A stretch of DNA of 42,865 nt from Variovorax sp. JS1663 (GTDB taxonomy: Bacteria; Pseudomonadota; Gammaproteobacteria; Burkholderiales; Burkholderiaceae_C): assembly GCF_002157355.1 (NCBI RefSeq), contig NZ_LYMK01000054.1, forward strand, positions 1-42,865, given 5' to 3'. Shown here one piece after another: positions 1 through 7,302 of the stretch; the stretch's first letter is position 1; each line of letters starts with the position of its first letter. Under the pieces are notes generated by a model. That model saw only the letters and a program-made list of their open reading frames with translations. It was not told the origin of the DNA and did no database searches. A program made the position numbers and the translations under genes.

Positions 1-14
1 GGCCTCTGTTCATC

Positions 15-41
15 GCGGTATCTCCAGTTCCAAGATACCGC
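15..41. promoter_or_regulatory. Perfect 9-bp palindrome upstream of the primase gene
   Basis: GCGGTATCT at 15-23 is the exact reverse complement of AGATACCGC at 33-41, with a 9-nt spacer. It lies about 105 nt before the primase start. It could be an operator or the terminator hairpin of a gene to the left; no T-tract follows, so I favour a protein-binding site. Confidence 0.4.
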
Positions 42-147
42 AAAGGCATGCATTATTTATGCCACTTATTAGCGGGACAGCACACTAGCTCCGACATCGT
101 CCATCACCAGGCGGTCTACATCCAAGTGACGCGCTGAGGGTGCCGGG

Positions 148-2151
148 ATGCTGAGCAACGATGCTCCCGAGCGCCCACAGGCCGCCGGGTTTTCAGGCGG
201 GAGTGCAGGAGGTGGCAGCCGAAACATCGACGGGTCCGTGATCGACCAGATCAAGCATCGGGTCGACATCGTCGAGGTCGTGGGCCGGCACGTCGAACTC
301 AAGCGCGCCGGAGGAGCGCTCTTCAAAGGCCTGTGCCCCTTCCACACCGAGCGCTCGCCCTCGTTCACCGTAACGCCATCCCGCCAGAGCTACCACTGCT
401 TTGGCTGCGGCGCGCACGGCGATGCGGTCCAGTTCTTGATGGAAATGGAGGGCATGTCCTTCCGCGAGACGATCGAGGACATGGCTCAGGCTGCCGGGGT
501 CGCGATCCCAGCACCGGACCCGCATGCGCCGGTGGTGCGGCGCCCGCCGCCCGATGTGAAGAAGGCGATGCACCTGGCGATGGCCATCGCAGCGGACCGC
601 TACTCCGGCGAGCTCGCCGGCGCTCTTGACCTGATCCGGGCCCGGCCTGACGCCGCCGGCTTCCAGGCGGACAGCGCCCGCTATGTGCACTCGAAGCGCG
701 GCATCCACAAGACCACCATCGACCGTTTCCGCATCGGCCTCGCGCCGGAAGGCTGGGGCACGCTGAAGGAACTGGACTGGCCGCGCGAGACGTTCGCGCC
801 GGGCCAGCACGACGCGGCCACCACACTCGCGGCCGTCGACCTGATCCGTGTGCGCGAGGAGCGCGAGGGTGGCGCAGCCCCGGCAGCAGCCCCCCCACCC
901 GCCGCATCAGTTCGCAAGCCCTTCGGGTTCCCGAACGCCACGCGCGCGGCGAGCCTGGCACCAGCAACCGCCCAGACGATAGCGGCGCCGCCGGCGCAAC
1001 CGGCCTCCTACTATGACACTTTCCGTGCGCGTCTAATCTTCCCGGTCCGGGACACGGCCGGCAAGATCGTGGCCTTCGGTGGGCGCAGGCTCATCGAGGA
1101 CAGCTCGGGGGCGAAGTACCTGAACAGCTCCGAGACGCCAATCTTCCACAAGAGCCACGTGTTGTACGGCCTGTTCGAGGCTCGCGAAGCGATCCGGAAA
1201 GCCAAGCGCGTGCACGTGGTCGAGGGCTACATGGACGTGGTCATGCTGGCGCAGTACGGCGTGGAGAACGCCGTCGCGTCCATGGGCACGGCAATGACGG
1301 AGAGCCAGCTTCAGACGCTCCTGCGCTTCACCGAGTGCGTGATCTTCGTGTTCGACGGCGACGCTGCCGGCCAGAAGGCTGCCCGCAAGGCAGCCGAGAC
1401 CGTGCTGCCGCTGGTACGCGCGACCCACGACATCCGCATCCTGACACTACCTGACGGTCAGGACCCGGACGACTACGTCCGCACGCATGGTCGTGACGCC
1501 TTCGACCAGCTCGTGGAGGCCTCGGCCAAGTCGCTCTCGTTCTTCCTGCGCGACCAGTTGCTCGAGGAGTGCGGCGGCGCGAAGTCGCCCGAGCAGCGCG
1601 CCCGTTTTCAGCAGCGCTTCCAGCAGATCCTGAAGCTGATGACGGCCGATCAGACCCTGGCGAGGGAGTACTGGAAGATGTTCCAGCAGGCGCTCACCGG
1701 TGACGAGGCCCGCCCAGCGCCGCCTGGCGCCGCGGGCAGCAACTCTTTCCAGTCCTTCGGCTACCGCCGGCCCGCCGTCACCACCCCGGCGCGGGCGCCC
1801 GTGCTCACCGCCGCGGAAAGCTCGATCGTGGCCAAGCTTCGCGATGCCGTGCGCGCGGCCCCCGAGGTGGCGCTCCAGGTTCGCGACGAGATCGTCGGGC
1901 TGCTCGACCTGGACGATCCGGCCGAGCTGCGCCTGCAGAAGGATATGGACGCCCTGGACGAGGCCTTGCCGCCGCAGCGGGCCGCCGAGGGGTCGCCGGA
2001 ATGGCTCCTGGCGCGTGATGCCCTCCTCTCGCATGCGGAACTCTTCGAGATCCACCGCCGCCAGCAGGTTCGCGCCGAACTGCAGGCCCAGCGCGCGAGC
2101 GGCGAAATCTCGACGGCGGACTACATTCGCGAGCTTCGGGAGCTTGGATGA
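148..2151 (+). CDS. dnaG: DnaG-type DNA primase
   Basis: Synthesises RNA primers for DNA replication. The CHC2 zinc finger is complete (Cys63, His66, Cys84, Cys87, in CPFH and CFGC). The catalytic core and TOPRIM domain follow, with the acidic residue in VVEGYMDVV (Glu359) and the DxD of FDGDAAG (residues 402-408). At 667 residues it is longer than a typical chromosomal DnaG (about 580-620). The extra length includes an Ala/Pro-rich insertion at about 241-287 inside the core, just before YYDTFRARLIFPV, and about 30 extra N-terminal residues before the conserved IDQIKHRVDIVEVVG. The C-terminal region (about 550-667) is helical and could be the helicase-interaction domain, but I cannot confirm homology. 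Being next to mobile-element genes, it is probably the element's own primase rather than the host copy. The start is ATG 148; a later in-frame start cannot be excluded. Confidence 0.93.
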   Translation: MLSNDAPERPQAAGFSGGSAGGGSRNIDGSVIDQIKHRVDIVEVVGRHVELKRAGGALFKGLCPFHTERSPSFTVTPSRQSYHCFGCGAHGDAVQFLMEMEGMSFRETIEDMAQAAGVAIPAPDPHAPVVRRPPPDVKKAMHLAMAIAADRYSGELAGALDLIRARPDAAGFQADSARYVHSKRGIHKTTIDRFRIGLAPEGWGTLKELDWPRETFAPGQHDAATTLAAVDLIRVREEREGGAAPAAAPPPAASVRKPFGFPNATRAASLAPATAQTIAAPPAQPASYYDTFRARLIFPVRDTAGKIVAFGGRRLIEDSSGAKYLNSSETPIFHKSHVLYGLFEAREAIRKAKRVHVVEGYMDVVMLAQYGVENAVASMGTAMTESQLQTLLRFTECVIFVFDGDAAGQKAARKAAETVLPLVRATHDIRILTLPDGQDPDDYVRTHGRDAFDQLVEASAKSLSFFLRDQLLEECGGAKSPEQRARFQQRFQQILKLMTADQTLAREYWKMFQQALTGDEARPAPPGAAGSNSFQSFGYRRPAVTTPARAPVLTAAESSIVAKLRDAVRAAPEVALQVRDEIVGLLDLDDPAELRLQKDMDALDEALPPQRAAEGSPEWLLARDALLSHAELFEIHRRQQVRAELQAQRASGEISTADYIRELRELG

Positions 2152-2161
2152 GGGCACGTCC

Positions 2162-2191
2162 TCCCCGCCTCACGCGCACGAAAGGCGGGGA
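2162..2191. terminator. GC-rich hairpin just downstream of the primase
   Basis: TCCCCGCCT (2162-2170) pairs perfectly with AGGCGGGGA (2183-2191) around a 12-nt loop, 10 nt after the primase stop. There is no following T-run. It may terminate or protect the primase mRNA. It also resembles, in reverse orientation, the right-end hairpins of the two TnpB elements in this window (for example the CTCCCCGCC block), so a decayed IS605-family end is an alternative. Confidence 0.4.
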
Positions 2192-2219
2192 CCCGAAGGG
2201 CGTTCGACGGTTACAAAGT

Positions 2220-2296
2220 TTCGTCGAATTTAAGTCAAGCGATGACCCAGCGCCGCCACAGGTCTGAGAAGGAACGTTTTACTTAAATTCGATGAA
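2220..2296. repeat. Long inverted repeat (16-bp arms, one mismatch) between primase and frameshifted gene
   Basis: The arm at 2220-2235 (TTCGTCGAATTTAAGT) is the reverse complement of 2281-2296 (ACTTAAATTCGATGAA) except at one base; the inner 12 bp match perfectly. The spacer is 45 nt. The arms are AT-rich in a GC-rich region. They could be a recombination or regulator site, or the ends of a tiny element; no coding sequence lies between them. Confidence 0.5.
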
Positions 2297-2353
2297 TTGA
2301 GACGATGCACTGGTCCGCGCGCAAGCTCGCGGCAGCAACTCCACCAGGTGCAC

Positions 2354-3017
2354 ATGTCATCCACAGACCGCAGTCGCATTGCAATCGCCTTCAGAAAGGC
2401 GCTTCAGTTCCGGCGAGAACAGATCTACGGATCTCCCGAAGACCGGCATGCCCCACATTCCATCGCTGAGTCAGCAACGACCCCATACCTTGGCTACGTT
2501 GGAACCAGGTACCGGCCTGGGGGCACCCTGCTGGTCGCGGCCAATCCAGGTGGAGGCGGTGACTTTCAAACGAAGACATCTGGAGATGCAGCCCTGGAGA
2601 AAGCTCTCCTGGCACTGCGTGACGCTCCATCCGATGTCTCCGCCAGCGCCTTGCTCGACGAGGTGGTGGCCGCCTACATAGAGCAGTTTAAAGTCATTCA
2701 ATCTGCGCAAGATCGTCTACCCGGTGTTGAAGGCCGCGAAGGTCGACGTCACCGAGATCGCCTTCCTCAATGCCTTCCCCTATCGGACGCGCGACAACGA
2801 CGCACCATCGGATAGCTTAATCCGCTTGGCGTCCAGGGAGATCGGCAAACCACTGGTCGAGGTGCTGGCTCCGGCGCGCATATTCTTCCTCGGGTCAGGC
2901 ATGGGGAAGATTGCATCGGAGGCAATGCAGGCCCCGACGATCCATATCCTGAAGCGTGCGCGCGGCGACTCGTACGTGTTGCCCGAGACCCAAAAGCTCT
3001 TGGACGGGCTAGGGTGA
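2354..3017 (+). pseudogene. Frameshifted gene, possibly uracil-DNA-glycosylase-like fold
   Basis: The N-terminal half is read from ATG 2354, which has AGGTG about 7 nt upstream. It runs in one frame through LLVAANPGGGGDF to AAYIEQF. The C-terminal half (KSFNLRKIVYPVLKAA ... AFLNAFPYRT ... VLPETQKLLDGLG) lies in the +1 frame. The switch falls at about 2687-2693, in tttaaag, and removing one A restores a single frame. The NPG near the N-terminus and the Asn-containing AFLNAFPY loosely recall motifs of the uracil-DNA glycosylase superfamily. That assignment is tentative and rests on pattern only. The gene is convergent with the short minus-strand gene ending at 3021. It could be a decayed gene, a sequence error or, less likely, a +1 frameshift site. 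Confidence 0.55.
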
Positions 3018-3020
3018 GAG

Positions 3021-3230
3021 TTACCCGCGCGGAACGTCCACCGGCGGCGCGCTACCCGCCATCAGCACGTCCTTCAAGGACGGTTTGGCCCGCGCCGGCG
3101 CGATCACCTGACCCAGCGCCTTCTGCCAGGTCATGTCCGTGCCATGGAACTCCACGGCCTCAGGTGCGTCGAGCATGAGTTCGAGCCCGATGCGTTCCTG
3201 GTCGGTGAAGCGATGTGCGGTGGTGGTCAT
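3021..3230 (-). CDS. 69-residue stand-alone VE-x-HG module, ends VPRG
   Basis: This short protein matches the N-termini of the three metalloproteases encoded just upstream on the same strand. It has the F/S-x-x-E-R region, L-x-L-M-L-D-A-P-E and then VEFHGTDMTW. The downstream hydrophobic export segment is degenerate (ALGQVIAPARA) and no protease domain follows. It ends in VDVPRG, a C-terminal tetrapeptide shared with unrelated proteins elsewhere in the window. It has its own ATG at 3230 and a TAA stop. It was probably the last gene of the tandem paralogue array before the TnpB element inserted upstream. Whether it is a functional mini-protein or a remnant is unclear; its intact frame and tagged C-terminus favour function. 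Confidence 0.6.
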   Translation of the reverse strand: MTTTAHRFTDQERIGLELMLDAPEAVEFHGTDMTWQKALGQVIAPARAKPSLKDVLMAGSAPPVDVPRG

Positions 3231-3344
3231 AGGGCCACTTTACTGGAATTTGCGTCAAGTCCCGCGAAAAATACGGGGAAGGAAAGCACGTATTCTTCCT
3301 TGTGTCCTTGCGCGAAATGCCTTTGGATGTAGATACTGTTTTTG

Positions 3345-4631
3345 ATGCCCGCCGATTCTTCTCTTCGTGCCTACCGCTTTCAGCTTCGCCTGCGACCCGC
3401 CCAGGAGAAGCAACTGGCGCGCTACGCTGGCATGATGCGCTGGCTCTGGAATCGTGCGCTGGCCGAGCAGCAGTCTCGCCGCGAGCGCGGTCAGAAGTAC
3501 GCGGGCTACGCAAGCATGTGTGGCTGGCTCACGGTCTGGCGCAATGCGCCTGAGACCTCGTGGCTAGCCGAAGGCCCCGCGCAACCGCAGCAGCAGGTCC
3601 TGAAGCGCCTGGACACCGCGTTCCGGACTTTCTTCGCGAATGTGAAGGCGGGCAGGACGCCCGGCTACCCTCGCTTCAAGAAGAGGGGTGAGGAGCCTGG
3701 CATTCGCTTTCCGGACAGCAAGCAGTTCAAGCTGGACGCGGCCAATGGGCGCTTGCAACTGCCTAAGCTCGGTTGGCTGCGGCTGCGCATGAGCCGACAG
3801 GTCGTCGGCGAACTGCGCAATGCCAGCGTCACCCGAGAGGGCGTCCGCTGGTATGTAGCGATCCAGACGCTGCAGGCCGGCGTGGTGCCAGCCGCCTGCG
3901 TCGCGCCGTCGCTCGGCATCGATCTGGGAGTCGCCAACTTCGCGGGTCTTTCGGACGGGCGGCTCATTGAGCCGCTCGCGGCGCTGAAAGCACAGCAGCG
4001 GCGCCTGCGACGATACCAGCGCAGCGTCAGCCGCAAGGTCAAGGGCTCGTACAACCGCAAGAAGGCGGTCGTGAAGCTGCGCGCGCTGCACAAGCGCATC
4101 GCGCAGCAACGAAACGATTGGCTGCACAAGCTCACGAGCGGCTTGGCCAGCGAGCATCCCGTCATCGCGATCGAGGATCTTCAAGTTGCCTCGATGACCG
4201 CCTCGGCACGTGGCAACGCCGCGCTGCCGGGCAAGATGGTGCGCCAGAAGGCGGGCCTGAACCGCGCCATTCTGGATGCCGCCTGGGGTGAGTACCGGCG
4301 TCAGCTCGAGTACAAGCTCGCCGCTCGTGGTGGTCAAGTGTTGGCCGTGGATCCGGCCTACACCAGCCGCACCTGCCGGATCTGCGGCCACCAGGCAGCC
4401 GAGAACAGGAAGACGCAAAGTGTCTTCGCCTGCGTGGCCTGCGGCCATACAGAGCATGCGGACATCAATGCCGCAACGAACATTCTGGCCGCGGGGCACG
4501 CGGCCTGGATCTCGGGCACAAGCGCGAGATCAGATGCCTGTGGAGGGGTGGTCAGACGCGCAGCGTTCGCAAGGACGAAGCGCGCAGCCCCAGTGAAGCA
4601 GGAACCCACCGAAGGGCTTACGGATGCGTAG
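3345..4631 (+). CDS. tnpB: TnpB RNA-guided nuclease (IS605 family)
   Basis: TnpB proteins are RuvC-type nucleases guided by an RNA made from the element's right end. They promote retention of the element at its site after transposon excision. This copy has the full active-site set: Asp193 in GIDLGVANF, Glu277 in AIEDLQV and Asp373 in HADINAATN. The zinc finger has CRIC and CVAC (Cys344, 347, 363, 366). The N-terminal part has the usual YRFQLRLRP start and the PGYPRFKKRG segment. The C-terminal tail with ACGG and KQEPTEG is typical of this group. The start is ATG 3345; a TTG immediately before it is also possible. At 428 residues it is full length, so it is likely active as a nuclease. It cannot transpose by itself without a TnpA supplied in trans. 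Confidence 0.93.
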   Translation: MPADSSLRAYRFQLRLRPAQEKQLARYAGMMRWLWNRALAEQQSRRERGQKYAGYASMCGWLTVWRNAPETSWLAEGPAQPQQQVLKRLDTAFRTFFANVKAGRTPGYPRFKKRGEEPGIRFPDSKQFKLDAANGRLQLPKLGWLRLRMSRQVVGELRNASVTREGVRWYVAIQTLQAGVVPAACVAPSLGIDLGVANFAGLSDGRLIEPLAALKAQQRRLRRYQRSVSRKVKGSYNRKKAVVKLRALHKRIAQQRNDWLHKLTSGLASEHPVIAIEDLQVASMTASARGNAALPGKMVRQKAGLNRAILDAAWGEYRRQLEYKLAARGGQVLAVDPAYTSRTCRICGHQAAENRKTQSVFACVACGHTEHADINAATNILAAGHAAWISGTSARSDACGGVVRRAAFARTKRAAPVKQEPTEGLTDA

Positions 4632-4646
4632 CAATGGCGTTCGACC

Positions 4647-5786
4647 TCAGTAGGAATTCTCGCCCGTCAGGGCGGGAAGGATGTCAATGGAAAGGGCGTG
4701 ATCCTCACGGGATTTCTGCTCAGGACGGACCGATTCCGCTTCGAGCTCGTCCATCTCGAACGCCTTCCACAGCGGTTTCAGGAGTGCCGCGACCCTATGC
4801 GCATCGAACCCCGGCCCGTCCGGCGTGCGCAGGGCGGCCAGCGCGGAAGGCCTGGCAACGATCGTCTCCTTCAGGTGCCGCAGGAAGCTACTCGTGTCAT
4901 GCCCGTCCTTTGATGCAGCAGCCTCCCGCCAGGCCGCGATGCCATCGAGCTGCCGCGGCGTGATCGCACCGCGCGCCAGCAGCGTCAGCACAGCAAAGCC
5001 GTCGGCATAGCGCTCCGACGATCGGGTCCGCTCGATGCTCTTCGCGAGCAGCTCCGCCGCCGGCGCGCCGACCATGAGCATGCGCTCGAAGCGCACGTCG
5101 AGAAGGTTGGACGCCACCCGTTCTGGTCGCACCCGCCCGGTCAGCGCGATGTCTCGCATCGCGGCAAGCCCCTCGCTGAACTGGGCGCAATGGGCCGCCT
5201 CGTGTGCGAGGACGAAGGCAGCAGCCGTGTCGCGATCAATGCCGGCGAGCCGCATCAGATCCCCGAACTCGGGCACAGCGCGATCCGGTACCAGGATCAC
5301 GCAGCCCGTTCGGCCTGGCGCCTTGCTCGCGTAGGCCCAGGCATGCGGGTGATCGATCTGGGGGGCGATGCTCTCGATGTAGGCGCCCGTTCGCTCCTGA
5401 CCTCCATTCACCGGGGGAAGCAGGCCCGGGTTCGCGCTGACGTAGTCGCCGACCTGGCCGCGCAGCTCGGTACCGGCCAGCGTAGCGCGATACGGGAAGG
5501 GGAACATGGCGACCTGCGTGCTCCGCGTCGCAGTCGCGATCTCCTGGGCGCCGGCCCGCCGCATAGCTGCGGCCACCAAAGCCTCTTGGGCGCCCGGTGC
5601 CGTCGCCTGGGCACCCGGCACGAATGAGGGTGCTGGCTCAGGGGCTGCCGCCTGGACCGGCCCGAAGCTCATCGCGGCCGTGGCCATGATGGCGCCGAGC
5701 AGATGTGCGCGCCATTTCCGGTCCGACCCGTGGATCTCGACGCGCTCCGGCGCGGCGAGAAGCAGTTCAAGCTCTTCGTGCTTCAT
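4647..5786 (-). CDS. Exported HExxH zinc metalloprotease, paralogue 1 (C-terminus rewritten by IS)
   Basis: Predicted zinc-dependent peptidase outside the cytoplasm. Residues 1-25 carry the shared module APERVEIHGSDRKW. A hydrophobic segment (HLLGAIMATAAMSFGPVQA, about 28-46) follows and would act as a signal peptide or anchor ending near AQA/VQA. The zinc motif is HEAAH (195-199), followed by CAQ. A second conserved block, SSERYADGF (256-264), is in the right place for the third zinc ligand (Glu258), as in gluzincins with an ExxAD helix. The C-terminal block GFDAHRVAALLKPLWKAFE is shared with its two neighbours. The last residues (about SIDILPALTGENSY) are read through the TnpB right end, so the native C-terminus is lost or altered. 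The stop of the upstream paralogue is 10 nt before this start, consistent with one operon. Confidence 0.75.
   Translation of the reverse strand: MKHEELELLLAAPERVEIHGSDRKWRAHLLGAIMATAAMSFGPVQAAAPEPAPSFVPGAQATAPGAQEALVAAAMRRAGAQEIATATRSTQVAMFPFPYRATLAGTELRGQVGDYVSANPGLLPPVNGGQERTGAYIESIAPQIDHPHAWAYASKAPGRTGCVILVPDRAVPEFGDLMRLAGIDRDTAAAFVLAHEAAHCAQFSEGLAAMRDIALTGRVRPERVASNLLDVRFERMLMVGAPAAELLAKSIERTRSSERYADGFAVLTLLARGAITPRQLDGIAAWREAAASKDGHDTSSFLRHLKETIVARPSALAALRTPDGPGFDAHRVAALLKPLWKAFEMDELEAESVRPEQKSREDHALSIDILPALTGENSY
4659..4687 (+). ncRNA. Right-end hairpin, putative 3' end of the TnpB guide-RNA scaffold
   Basis: A stem CGCCC/GGGCG with a short loop (4661-4674) is followed by GGAAGGATGTCAA. 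By analogy with studied TnpB systems, the guide RNA would run through the 3' part of tnpB to this end and carry the next bases, starting TGGAAAGGGCGTG, as its guide. The 5' end of such an RNA is not visible. Inference from family knowledge. Confidence 0.45.
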
Positions 5787-5795
5787 CCTGGGTGA

Positions 5796-7292
5796 TCAGC
5801 GGGGGCGCGGAGCGCCGCCGCTCAGCGTCTCCAGGTCCTCGTCGGTGTACCCACGCGGATCGCTGCGCTGCGGGATCGCGCTGGCCTCTCCGGCTGGCCG
5901 GATACCGAACTGGGCAGCCAGGCTCACTCGCTCGGCAGACACCTGACCTACGCGCTCGGCGGGTCGCGTCGTCTGGTTGGCGCGCTGGTAGTTCTGCTCG
6001 AGTTCCATCTCGCGGGCCTCGAATGCCTTCCAGACCGGCTTCAAGAAGCTGGCCACGGCCTGCGCGTTGAAGCCAGCGCCTTCGGTAGACCGCATGGCCT
6101 GCTGCACCTTGGGGTCGCGCTGGACCTGGTCCTGCACCCACTTGACGAAGTTCGAGGTGTCATGGCCGCCCGCGTTGATGCGCCAGGAGGCGATGCCGTT
6201 CCATTGCTGGCCGTTGAGCGGCTGCTGGGCGTTCATCGCAAGCGCGGCGTAGGCGTCGGCGTATCGCTCCGACGAACGGATCGTCTTGTCGCCCGTCGCG
6301 GGGCTGCTCAAACGCCCGAAGTCGCCCGTCTTGATCGCCTTCTCGGTGTGGACATCGACGAGGCCGGAAACCATGATGCGCTGGCGAGCTTGCGCGGACC
6401 GGCCGGTCTGGGCGTCCAACGCAGCAGCGATGGCCTCGCCCTGCTGCGCGCAATGAGCGGCCTCGTGCAGCACCGCAAAGTCCATCGCCTCCCTCGGCGA
6501 GAGGCCCGTCTTCTGCGACATGCGCTGGACAAAGTCGGTCTGGTTGGAATGAACCACGAACAGGCAGCCGGAGGTGTTCGGTTGCGCGCCCATGTACATC
6601 ATGGCGGTCGGTCCTTCGACCTTGGCCTGCATCAAACTGTCGCGCAGCAGCCCCTGGCCACCGACGCCCGCCGGCGGAACAACCGCCACCGCGCGCTTGG
6701 CAGCGTCGTCAAACTGGCTGTATGCGTCGCCCGAGGAGATGACCACCGGGAACATCACGGGGCGCAGCTTCGAGGTGGCGGCGATTGAGCCCACGTCGTT
6801 GCGCACCATCACTTCGGCGAGCTCGGTCGTCGACTGGGGCACCTCGGTGCGTGCAAGGCCCAGCGACTGGGCCAACGATGGCTTCGCTTGCGTGGTCGTG
6901 CGCACGTTGCCGCCGGTGTTGAAGATCGTGCGGTTCACCACGTTGCCGTTCTGGGCCCCTGGCGCATTCGCCTCCGAGGTAGTGCCCTTGACAAGATCCC
7001 GCGTCCCTTGCGAGACCGCCGAGATGCCCTCGTTCATGACGTTGCGCACACCGGTGGCCACCGCGTTTGTCGCGACACTGGACACCACGTTGGAAATCGT
7101 GCGCTCGAAGAGGCTGGGGCTGTCGGCATGCGCAGCTGGCGCGAAGCTCATGGCGGCAGTGGCCATGATGGCGCCGATCACGCCGTTCTTCCAGGCGGTG
7201 TCGTTTCCGTGCACTTCGACGACTTCGGGTTCAGCGAGCATCGCCTCGAGCTGGGCTCGCTCTGCGGCAGAAAAGCGGTTCTGTGTTGCCAT
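5796..7292 (-). CDS. Exported HExxH zinc metalloprotease, paralogue 2
   Basis: Largest of the three tandem proteases (498 residues from ATG 7292). An upstream in-frame start at 7331 would overlap the previous gene by 29 nt. The N-terminal module reads EPEVVEVHGNDTAW, then the export segment GVIGAIMATAAMSFAPAAHA with a good signal-peptidase site (AHA before DSP). A Ser/Thr/Asn-rich region of about 100 residues is unique to this copy. The catalytic region has HEAAH (276-280), CAQQ, then SSERYADAY with Glu342 as likely third zinc ligand, then GHDTSNFVKWVQ and GFNAQAVASFLKPVWKAFE. It ends GGAPRPR, similar to but not identical with the APRG tag seen elsewhere. Substrate unknown; cell-wall or envelope protein processing is plausible given the lytic transglycosylase in the window that appears to share the N-terminal module. 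Confidence 0.78.
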   Translation of the reverse strand: MATQNRFSAAERAQLEAMLAEPEVVEVHGNDTAWKNGVIGAIMATAAMSFAPAAHADSPSLFERTISNVVSSVATNAVATGVRNVMNEGISAVSQGTRDLVKGTTSEANAPGAQNGNVVNRTIFNTGGNVRTTTQAKPSLAQSLGLARTEVPQSTTELAEVMVRNDVGSIAATSKLRPVMFPVVISSGDAYSQFDDAAKRAVAVVPPAGVGGQGLLRDSLMQAKVEGPTAMMYMGAQPNTSGCLFVVHSNQTDFVQRMSQKTGLSPREAMDFAVLHEAAHCAQQGEAIAAALDAQTGRSAQARQRIMVSGLVDVHTEKAIKTGDFGRLSSPATGDKTIRSSERYADAYAALAMNAQQPLNGQQWNGIASWRINAGGHDTSNFVKWVQDQVQRDPKVQQAMRSTEGAGFNAQAVASFLKPVWKAFEAREMELEQNYQRANQTTRPAERVGQVSAERVSLAAQFGIRPAGEASAIPQRSDPRGYTDEDLETLSGGAPRPR

Positions 7293-7302
7293 TTCGGGAC
7301 TT

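Larger units (their letters stand above)
3270..4687 (+). mobile_element. IS605-family (IS1341-type) element with tnpB only
   Basis: The element holds one tnpB and no Y1 transposase tnpA. The right end is recognisable as a hairpin followed by GGATGTCAA at about 4679-4687. The same ending occurs after the second tnpB in this window. The left boundary is uncertain; a small hairpin (AAGGAA at 3279-3284 with TTCCTT at 3296-3301) is a candidate subterminal structure. The element lies between the third metalloprotease gene and the module-only paralogue, on the opposite strand, and its right end forms the last codons of the protease gene. Confidence 0.6.
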
